From: Planctomycetota bacterium
Lineage (GTDB): Bacteria; Planctomycetota; UBA8108; UBA1146
Assembly (NCBI GenBank): GCA_016776905.1
Contig: JADHSM010000003.1
Location: 124,001 to 188,000, forward strand
DNA length: 64,000 nt
Reading direction: 5' to 3'
Below the pieces are notes generated by a model. That model saw only the letters and a list, made by a program, of their open reading frames with translations. It was not told where the DNA came from and did not search any database. The translations under genes and the position numbers were made by a program. Positions within the stretch are counted from its first letter, which is position 1. Each line of letters starts with the position of its first letter. This document shows, one piece after another, positions 1 through 7,205 of this stretch.

Positions 1-579
1 CAGTATCAGCTCTACCCCATCTCCAAGTGGTACTCCCAATCCCAGCAGCAAGGATAGGCCTCCCAATATAAATGCACGGTCACTCTTACCCATGGGACCG
101 TCATATCGGCGACTAGATCCAATCTGAACCGATACGACACCGGCCATTTCGACAACGATGCCCAATAAGACGACAAGAACCACGGCCAGAGGATCAAAGA
201 CTGGAACCCATGCTAAAGGAAGGTAAAGGGCCGCATCGGAGACGACATCGCCCATCTCATTGAGAATCGCACCTAATCGAGATTTCATATGATGTTCCCG
301 GGCCAACATCCCATCGATAGCATTCAGTGCCATACGGATGAAGAGAACTCCAGGAATCATCAATAAAATTTGAGGAACTGTTTCAGCTTGTCCTGAAACA
401 TATCCAGGGAGTGTAGAACCGGTACCACGATCGATCGCCAACCAAGTTCCAGCTCCGAAGGAGAGCAGTACCGCAGCGATTGTGACCTGATTAGCCGTTA
501 CACCTGAACGAGCCAAGAGCTTCACCAGAGGACGCAGCAATTTCTGGAACCCTGGTTTTACGTCATAAACACTCACCAT
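1..579 (-). CDS. CDP-alcohol phosphatidyltransferase family protein (3' end off window)
   Basis: Membrane enzyme of the family that transfers a phosphoalcohol group from a CDP-alcohol in phospholipid or related synthesis. The reading frame is open from an ATG at 577-579 down to base 1 (193 codons) and has no stop in the window, so the C-terminus is missing. An AGGAG sits at 586-590, just upstream of the ATG. The family signature lies near residues 88-114 as NAIDGMLAR followed by GAILNE and GDVVSD. The usual motif is D..DG..AR........G...D...D; here the first and third Asp are Asn. From memory, a YnbA-like subfamily carries this NA.DG / LNE pattern, so it need not be inactive. Several hydrophobic segments follow. 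The substrate cannot be told. Confidence 0.8.
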   Translation of the reverse strand, partial: MVSVYDVKPGFQKLLRPLVKLLARSGVTANQVTIAAVLLSFGAGTWLAIDRGTGSTLPGYVSGQAETVPQILLMIPGVLFIRMALNAIDGMLAREHHMKSRLGAILNEMGDVVSDAALYLPLAWVPVFDPLAVVLVVLLGIVVEMAGVVSVQIGSSRRYDGPMGKSDRAFILGGLSLLLGLGVPLGDGVELIL

Positions 580-639
580 AGTTTTCTCCTGAAAAGAAGA
601 ACAAGGCCTGTTAGATGAATTCCGATTTTACTCTACAAC

Positions 640-673
640 TGACGCTACAATTTGATTGACGCTAAAATTGACA
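640..673. promoter_or_regulatory. 17-bp-period imperfect direct repeat upstream of the phosphatidyltransferase gene
   Basis: TGACGCTACAATT (640-652) and TGACGCTAAAATT (657-669) differ by one base and are spaced by 17 bp. They lie in the 123-bp gap between the peptidase gene's stop and the phosphatidyltransferase start. This could be a paired operator or chance. No convincing -35/-10 pair was placed beside it. Confidence 0.2.
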
Positions 674-702
674 CACCGCTATTTATCGATTCTCAGTACA
701 AA

Positions 703-3700
703 CTACCTTTTGGTGGGGAGGATAGATATTATTTTTCTTTCTCCTTCGCGCTCAATTTCAAGCAAGACTTCAATACCTGGCTCTAATTTCTTCAACAATT
801 GTGAATACATTCGTAAATCAATCACGGATTTCCCGTTCAAGGCCATCAATCGATCTCCTGTGCGAAGGCCTGCTTTCTCTGCAGGAGAATCCGGCATCAC
901 ACTATCAAAGCGAACTCCAGGACCTGGGTCTGTAAAATCGGGGACTGTTCCCAGATAGATCTTTCTGGCACCGGTCGGCACAGTTCTCTCTGCACCATTC
1001 TCACTGCCTTGTTTCAAGGTCGAAGTCAGTGGTTCTTTTCGATCTCCTAGGTAAGCCAAAGTTTCTTTGAGCCACTTGCAAACTTTGACGAGACCTTCGG
1101 CATTCACCTTTTCTGCAGTATCACTCGGTCGGTGATAATCAGCATGAGGTCCTGTCGTCAGCTGGATTCCAGAGATCCCCATCTGATGGAATGTGACATG
1201 ATCTGAACCACCAGGATCATCATTGACCGATATGGCCTCAACGCCTGTTGTGAAACCTACACCCCTCACAATATGAACCCATTCGGTTGCCGTTCCGGTT
1301 CCAAGAGCCAAGAGTTGATTTTCTCCAAATCGACCCACCGCATCGATACTGATCGCTGCAAGAGCATTTGTCAGTGGGTATGCGTTCCCTCCGGAGACCA
1401 GTCTCCTTGAACCTTTCAACCCCCACTCTTCGCCACTTGTGGCAACAAATAGAATCGGTCGCTCCGGTTTGCTCACACGCTTAAGCCAACGTGCGGTTTC
1501 GATCAAGACCGCGACACCTGAAGCATTATCATCTGCACCGGGATGAATCTTTCCCTCATTCCCTGCTCTGACATCGGGCCAACCATTTCCCAAATGATCG
1601 ACATGAGCCATCACGACAACCGGCTTTTGATTCAACTCCGGATTTGACCCGGGGATGATTCCCAAAACATTCTCCAACTTGATGTCATTTCCATCCTTCA
1701 CCTCTTGCCATGAATCGATGAATGATCCGTCTGGAGCCGCGGGTATAAGACCCGCTTTTTCAAACTCACCAGCGACGAATAGAGTCGCAGACTGCAAGCC
1801 TTCCGAGCCAACTCCACGGCCCTCTCTCTCAGGGTCTGCTAACCATTCAACATGCTTCATCACCTGACGAGGATCGATCACCTCTCCTGGACGAGCCAGT
1901 GGGGATCGCTTTTCAGAGGGCAGTAATTGCCTCGATCCTGGGCTGTCCCAAAAGAGTGGCGAGCCCACTGCAGACCACTGGCCTTTCATGAAATTGGCAG
2001 GCTCTTCTCCCCGAAAAGCCAAGTATGAATATTTTCCGTAATGCGGCAACTTCCGTGCGAGGCCCGGAATCGCAGACTCCATAGGGGCTTGGATCCACCC
2101 TAAAGTCTGGTCCCCTTTTCTGCGGACCTGAATCGTCGAAACATCTGTATCCCCCTTTAGAGAGGAAAACGGACTCTCTTCAAGAAATAGATCATTGAGC
2201 CCAACGTGATCCCCTGAGAGGAACCAGATTTCGGTAGAATTTCCAATATCGGAATTCTCGTAATAATCATCCCATGAGACGATCTCAAAATCACCGGACT
2301 CAGCCCACGTCGAGGCCAGCTCATGCCACGGCTGCCCAGGGCGACTCTCTTTTGGCAGAACGATGATGCCTCGATCAGCACCAAAAATATCTCCCAGTGT
2401 TGGCGGTGATTCTGCACTATCAAGTCTTCGGAACACGTCAAAAAAAGGATCTACCCGAATACTCTCAACATCCGATCCCAATCGCATTGAAGCGACTCTC
2501 TCTCCCTTTCCAAAAGAAGCAAAATCTTGCTCCCATTGATTCGAAGATGATCGAAGCCAATACACTGGAACTCGTAACGGAAAACTATTACCGGTTGAGG
2601 CCTGAGAAATTTCAATCTGGGTAAATTCGTCCCCTTCGACTTTAAGTTCCAATTCAGGAGCCCCTATTGTGGTCACCCAGGCATCTACAAAAGTAGTCAC
2701 ATCCATGCCGGAGGCACGAACCTCTGCCTGCAAGGCATTCGCAATGTCTTGAAAAGAAGCTTTGGAGTAAATGTTATCTCGATAGAAGCGGCCTAATCCC
2801 GAAATGAAGCGGTCATCCCCCATCTCCAAACGCAACATGTGCCAGAGCATCAGGCATTTTCCGTAACCTATCGCTTCAGTAGCACCCGAATGTCGACTTC
2901 TGAACTTTTCCAGAGGGAAATCTTCCGAGCTCTGAACATATGAAGCGTATTTTTTAAGGACATCTCTTCGATACTCTGCACCCTGCCCTGAAACTTCTTT
3001 CATCAGATGGTCAGCGAGGTAAGCGGTCAGCCCCTCACACCAGTTTCCTGAGTCCACATCTACATAGACAGAGTTCCCCCAGTAATCGTGGAGAATTTCA
3101 TGGGGATATGACGATCGAATAATAAAAGGAAGCCTTATTACTTTTGGTCCCAACAGAGTGAATGATGGCATTCCATAACCGGTCTCCCAGAAATTTTCTA
3201 CCAGAGCAAACTTGGGTTGAGGATAAGGGCCCAACATCCCGCTATACATTTCGATGTATTGCTGAGTCGCCTCAAGATACTTGGCAGCCAATCCTGAATC
3301 GTCCTGACGAAGAAACGCCATCAAGTCGATACCATCGATTTCAGAGTAGAAGTCAAAGTACTTTCCGGCGACGAGGTAAATCTCTTCCTGTGGTGTTGAA
3401 CATTCCCACCGGACACGAGTTTCAGTTTCGCCTTTTTGATGATCCACTCGTCTCCCCTGCGAGACGGCATCCCAATCGGCAGGCAAGATCACAGACAAAT
3501 CGAATGTCAGCATCGAATTTCTGGGCTGTGGTATCCAAGCCGTTGACCCCGCAAGAAATACACCCTCTTCTTCGATGGTCCCTGCAGTAGATGAAAAAGA
3601 CCGGCTAGATCCCGCACCGATTTCACGGCGAGGCTCCCGGATGATTCCCTCTGCTGAAAGTTGAAGTACTGCGCCCTCCTTCGGGGGAGTCCAGCGCCAT

Positions 3701-4017
3701 TGGTTTTTAATGATTTCAGGACGTGGATCGATCCCCGGATCGTAAACTCGAGGTCCACTGGAAATCAGTTCGAGAATTCCTTCACCGGTACAGCGCACCT
3801 TCAGGGCCTTATGAAGGTCAAATTCAACCGGCTCAGCGAAGCCATGATTCAAATCATCAGCCTCAGGATAGCCAAGGCTAATACTCCATGAGATGTGGCC
3901 TTTTTGAGGGGAAAGACGCACCTCTCCGGTACACTCGGGACGAGTGCCTCCAGAGCCCGATATGAGGCATGACAGAGTGAATATCCAGGGGTATATCAAG
4001 AAATCGCCGCCTTTCAC
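703..4017 (-). CDS. Exported multidomain peptidase: M1-like + M28 aminopeptidase + PDZ
   Basis: Predicted secreted zinc peptidase of about 1104 residues built from two peptidase modules. The N-terminal half is M1/gluzincin-like: HEILH at about residues 306-310 with a following NWCEG glutamate at about 328, preceded by VENFWETGYGMPS. The C-terminal half is an M28 aminopeptidase with HVDHLG, GADDNASG (about 827-834), the GEE general base (about 862-864) and YHRPSD. A PDZ domain ends the protein (SPAEKAGLRTGDRLMALNG). The frame is open back to 4092, but GTG 4017 is preferred: it has AGGAT about 8 bases upstream and is followed at once by a hydrophobic signal-like segment (FLIYPWIFTLSCLISG). ATG 4086 and GTG 4092 lack a ribosome-binding site. 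It is divergent from the kinase gene across about 180 bp. It likely digests peptides outside the cytoplasm. Confidence 0.85.
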   Translation of the reverse strand: MKGGDFLIYPWIFTLSCLISGSGGTRPECTGEVRLSPQKGHISWSISLGYPEADDLNHGFAEPVEFDLHKALKVRCTGEGILELISSGPRVYDPGIDPRPEIIKNQWRWTPPKEGAVLQLSAEGIIREPRREIGAGSSRSFSSTAGTIEEEGVFLAGSTAWIPQPRNSMLTFDLSVILPADWDAVSQGRRVDHQKGETETRVRWECSTPQEEIYLVAGKYFDFYSEIDGIDLMAFLRQDDSGLAAKYLEATQQYIEMYSGMLGPYPQPKFALVENFWETGYGMPSFTLLGPKVIRLPFIIRSSYPHEILHDYWGNSVYVDVDSGNWCEGLTAYLADHLMKEVSGQGAEYRRDVLKKYASYVQSSEDFPLEKFRSRHSGATEAIGYGKCLMLWHMLRLEMGDDRFISGLGRFYRDNIYSKASFQDIANALQAEVRASGMDVTTFVDAWVTTIGAPELELKVEGDEFTQIEISQASTGNSFPLRVPVYWLRSSSNQWEQDFASFGKGERVASMRLGSDVESIRVDPFFDVFRRLDSAESPPTLGDIFGADRGIIVLPKESRPGQPWHELASTWAESGDFEIVSWDDYYENSDIGNSTEIWFLSGDHVGLNDLFLEESPFSSLKGDTDVSTIQVRRKGDQTLGWIQAPMESAIPGLARKLPHYGKYSYLAFRGEEPANFMKGQWSAVGSPLFWDSPGSRQLLPSEKRSPLARPGEVIDPRQVMKHVEWLADPEREGRGVGSEGLQSATLFVAGEFEKAGLIPAAPDGSFIDSWQEVKDGNDIKLENVLGIIPGSNPELNQKPVVVMAHVDHLGNGWPDVRAGNEGKIHPGADDNASGVAVLIETARWLKRVSKPERPILFVATSGEEWGLKGSRRLVSGGNAYPLTNALAAISIDAVGRFGENQLLALGTGTATEWVHIVRGVGFTTGVEAISVNDDPGGSDHVTFHQMGISGIQLTTGPHADYHRPSDTAEKVNAEGLVKVCKWLKETLAYLGDRKEPLTSTLKQGSENGAERTVPTGARKIYLGTVPDFTDPGPGVRFDSVMPDSPAEKAGLRTGDRLMALNGKSVIDLRMYSQLLKKLEPGIEVLLEIEREGERKIISILPTKR

Positions 4018-4201
4018 CCGGATCCTATCGTCAGGAGCTCCTGGAGTCCATCTTGACAGTGAACCTTGACTCGGAGACCTGATCATATTCACATCGGGGA
4101 GCGAGACACGTCATCGTTGAGTCCCAATACTGGTTTCCCCTTCGGAGGCCCCCCCATCGATGCGCTGATCCATAGCCCAAAACAGCACTAGCGGAGTGAT
4201 G

Positions 4202-6589
4202 ATGAATAAGTTTGATCAAGCCTTTATCAAACAGGCTCACAAACAAGGACTGCTTGATGAGAATGCAGTTCGATCGATTGCGGAAGATTCTGAAAGCGAT
4301 AAAAGCATTCAGGACAAGGTTGTTGCGGGTGGACACATGACGGCTGATCAGGCCAACAGAATTGCCCGAGCTGTCAGAACTGCTCTCCCACCCGAGATTC
4401 CTGGTTATAAATTCCTGAATCCCCTCGGAACTGGAACGACCAGTGTTGTTTGGAAAGCCGAACAAATCTCTCTGAGTAAGACTATTGCTATCAAGGTCTT
4501 TTCTAACTCAGGTTCAGAAGATCACTTTAAAAGTCTCATCTCAGAAGCACGGAATGCTGCCCGTCTGAATCATCCGCATATCGTTCATGCATTAGATGCA
4601 GGAATGACGGGAGACGTCTGCTGGTTTTCCATGGAATATGTTGAAGGTGAAACACTTCAACAAAAGTTGAAACGCCGAGGAACACTGTCTGATAGAGAAG
4701 TCAGCGAGTTAGCCCTTTGTATTTCCCAAGCACTTTCACATGCTCACAAGGCTGGACTTCTTCACAGAGACCTGAAGCCTGCAAACATTCTTATCTCAGA
4801 CGAGGGAACCCCAAAAATTACAGATTTGGGCCTCGCCGTTTCGACCGACAAAGGAAAACAGCTTGAGCATTCCGAATTGCTCAAAGGAACTCCTCATTAT
4901 ATTTCACCAGAACAAATCAAGGGTGAGCGAGTCGATGAAAAAAGTGATCTTTATTCACTCGGAGCAACTCTCTATCACTGTCTAACTGGGAAGCCCCCCT
5001 TTGAGGCCGCGAGCAATAAAGAAATACTCAAGAAACACGTCAAAGAAGAAGTCATCCCTGTTGTCACAATTTCTGGAAAAGAAACCTTTCTGGATGCAGT
5101 TACAGAGAAGTTGCTTTCTAAGAATCCTGACGATCGATATGCGAGTGCAGATGAGTTGATAGAAACACTCAATAATCTGGATAACACCGCAAAAGGATCA
5201 CAAAGATCTGATGGTAGAAAAAGAAGACGGAATCCTGCTGCTCCTAAAGTCACTGCCCCTTCCAACAGACAGGTAGGAGGCTCCTCGCGGGCAGACCTGA
5301 GAAGTAACAAAACCATGATCACCAAGATCGGGACCGGAATAGGATTGCTCCTATCTGTGTTCATGATTTTCTCTGCACTCTCTCAAGCCTCCAAAGGAAA
5401 ACCGGATTTCGAAGTCATTCGAGAGGAGAGAAGGTCTGAAGTCAGCAAGCTCAAGATCGAGCGACGTATGAGCGCTGACGAAAAAGATTATTTGCGTCAT
5501 GAAGAGAGTGGTAGCACTAGCCTGACATCCATTCTCGCTCAGGATCAAGATCTCCAAATTCGTGCACTCAAAGCAGCGCTGAGATCCTATGGTAATACGA
5601 AGTCCTCAGTCCGAATGGTTGAGCAACTCGATTTTCTCCAAGGAAAAATCGTTGAAGATCGTCAAGCAGATGGTCGCATAATCCTTGCTCAAGCACGCTC
5701 CCTCGCAGGGGAGGGTCGCCTATGGAACGCTATTGAAACCTTGGACGAACGTCCCAGATCGGCACGTCAGGATCGGGAGCTCAACTCTGAAATCGAAAAA
5801 CTGCTCTCCGTGTGGGAAGATCAGATTGATGACCTCTACGAATCCGACAGCCAAAAAGTTGAATTCCACCGCAGCAGAAGAGAATTCGATACTTCTCTTA
5901 CGCTGATTGAAAACATTAAATCCTATGCAGATCCTGACCTGATCGCAGAAGCTGAAAAAATCCAAGAACAAATCCTCATCGAGAAAGCCACCTTCGTGAA
6001 ACAAGAAGGAGAAAAACGAAGGGGAGAAGAGTTCGCCAGTTACAAAGCGATTTGGCCTCAGTACCGTGAGCTCGCAAATAACAGAGACATCAAAGAGATG
6101 ATCAGTCTGGCAGTAGGCCTAGACAGTGAACTTGCGATCGAGGAGTTCAAATCACGGATCAACACAGATCTCGAAGCTTTTCAGATACTCGACGGCTTTA
6201 TCAAGAACTCACTTCAAGCCATGGTCGAAAAGGGTGAAGACAAAAAAGAAATCGAACTCGTAAGAGTCCCCTTAAAGGGAAGTACCAGAGACAGAAAAGA
6301 TCGAGGAGTCGTCGAACGAGTCGACACCGAAAATGTCTGGCTACGCCTCTCTGATCAAAATGCTGATATGCCATTCCGAATAAATGAGCTGAAAGACGCA
6401 TTCATTTTCCAGCAAGTCGCTGAAAAATTTGGGAAGTCTTCACAGGAATACCGAATACCTATGGGGATTCTGGCTATCTATAGGGGCAATTTCGATGTCG
6501 CCTCGGAACACTTCAGAGTTCTCAAATCAAAAGGAACAAATCCTGAGACATGGGAAGCGTTACTGGAATGGGCACGTCGAAATTCCTGA
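4202..6589 (+). CDS. Membrane-anchored Hanks-type serine/threonine protein kinase
   Basis: Signalling kinase of about 795 residues. The first 60 residues form a helical segment of unknown role. The kinase domain follows at about 68-328: glycine loop LGTGTTSVVWKA, catalytic Lys in IAIKVF (about 98), HRDLKPANIL (about 188), DLG in place of DFG (about 208) and GTPHYISPEQ. A basic linker (GRKRRRNP) leads to one transmembrane helix at about 373-394. The remaining 400 residues are charged, helical and probably extracytoplasmic, with possible coiled coil or TPR-like repeats. The open frame starts GTG ATG ATG from 4196. The third codon (4202) is chosen because GGAG at 4193-4196 then has a 5-base spacing. 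The ligand and targets are unknown. Confidence 0.88.
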   Translation: MNKFDQAFIKQAHKQGLLDENAVRSIAEDSESDKSIQDKVVAGGHMTADQANRIARAVRTALPPEIPGYKFLNPLGTGTTSVVWKAEQISLSKTIAIKVFSNSGSEDHFKSLISEARNAARLNHPHIVHALDAGMTGDVCWFSMEYVEGETLQQKLKRRGTLSDREVSELALCISQALSHAHKAGLLHRDLKPANILISDEGTPKITDLGLAVSTDKGKQLEHSELLKGTPHYISPEQIKGERVDEKSDLYSLGATLYHCLTGKPPFEAASNKEILKKHVKEEVIPVVTISGKETFLDAVTEKLLSKNPDDRYASADELIETLNNLDNTAKGSQRSDGRKRRRNPAAPKVTAPSNRQVGGSSRADLRSNKTMITKIGTGIGLLLSVFMIFSALSQASKGKPDFEVIREERRSEVSKLKIERRMSADEKDYLRHEESGSTSLTSILAQDQDLQIRALKAALRSYGNTKSSVRMVEQLDFLQGKIVEDRQADGRIILAQARSLAGEGRLWNAIETLDERPRSARQDRELNSEIEKLLSVWEDQIDDLYESDSQKVEFHRSRREFDTSLTLIENIKSYADPDLIAEAEKIQEQILIEKATFVKQEGEKRRGEEFASYKAIWPQYRELANNRDIKEMISLAVGLDSELAIEEFKSRINTDLEAFQILDGFIKNSLQAMVEKGEDKKEIELVRVPLKGSTRDRKDRGVVERVDTENVWLRLSDQNADMPFRINELKDAFIFQQVAEKFGKSSQEYRIPMGILAIYRGNFDVASEHFRVLKSKGTNPETWEALLEWARRNS

Positions 6590-6598
6590 ACACCTCGG

Positions 6599-6621
6599 GC
6601 TGGGTCGATCATTGACCCAGC
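6599..6621. terminator. Hairpin between convergent kinase and MobA-like genes
   Basis: Perfect 8-bp arms GCTGGGTC (6599-6606) and GACCCAGC (6614-6621) around a 7-base loop, in the 19-bp gap between two convergent stops and reaching into the minus-strand stop codon. The T-tract after it is short (CTTTG), so it is at best a weak, possibly bidirectional, terminator. Confidence 0.4.
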
Positions 6622-7205
6622 TTTGAGGAGATCCTTTTCCAATCCTGCTCATCGTCCACGTCTTCGAGGACCAGAGGATTATCTGTTTCAACATGATCAA
6701 TATTGACGCCCTCACTCGCAATCAATGCTCTGAGGTGCGGGGGACCGTCTTCACGAACAAGTCGTGATACGACCTCGCGTCGAATCAACACTGGGTGACC
6801 CCGCTTGAACTGGTATGAAGGAACCCAAACATCCGCAAGAGTGTTCACCTCGGACTGCTCGATAAGAGCCTCTACATCTTTCGACCCAATGCCGATGACA
6901 TCGACCGGATGAATCAGCAAAGAATCCCATTCACCAGGTTCTTCTATCGCTCGAATAATACTGGAGACGGGCCCTGCAGATGGGTCTTCATTCTTTAGAT
7001 GTTTCAGTTCTCGACGCTGGGCTTCTTCTACGATTAGGTCCGAATGACGACCACCTTCAACAATGAAGACTTCATCGCAACCCCCCATACGGAGTGCTCT
7101 TTGCAGCCTCAACAATACAGATTCTCCGGCAATACTTAAAAGTGCCTTGGGCCGGCCTAAGCGTATAGAGTCACCCGCAGCAGTAATGACTCCTCTTATT
7201 TTCAC
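6609..7205 (-). CDS. MobA/MocA-like nucleotidyltransferase
   Basis: A 198-residue NTP-transferase of the MobA-like fold, which joins a nucleotide to a cofactor or sugar phosphate. The N-terminal loop reads ITAAGDSIRLGRPKALL, matching the AAG.S.R.G..K nucleotide-binding signature. HPVDV replaces the usual DQP segment, and GHPVLI matches the later conserved GHP motif of MocA (molybdopterin cytidylyltransferase) proteins. No molybdenum enzyme or other cofactor gene is in the window, so the substrate is open. The start is GTG at 7203-7205, overlapping the TAG stop of the upstream helicase gene (TAGTG) with a GGGAG upstream. The two are therefore probably translationally coupled. Confidence 0.75.
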   Translation of the reverse strand: MKIRGVITAAGDSIRLGRPKALLSIAGESVLLRLQRALRMGGCDEVFIVEGGRHSDLIVEEAQRRELKHLKNEDPSAGPVSSIIRAIEEPGEWDSLLIHPVDVIGIGSKDVEALIEQSEVNTLADVWVPSYQFKRGHPVLIRREVVSRLVREDGPPHLRALIASEGVNIDHVETDNPLVLEDVDDEQDWKRISSKLGQ

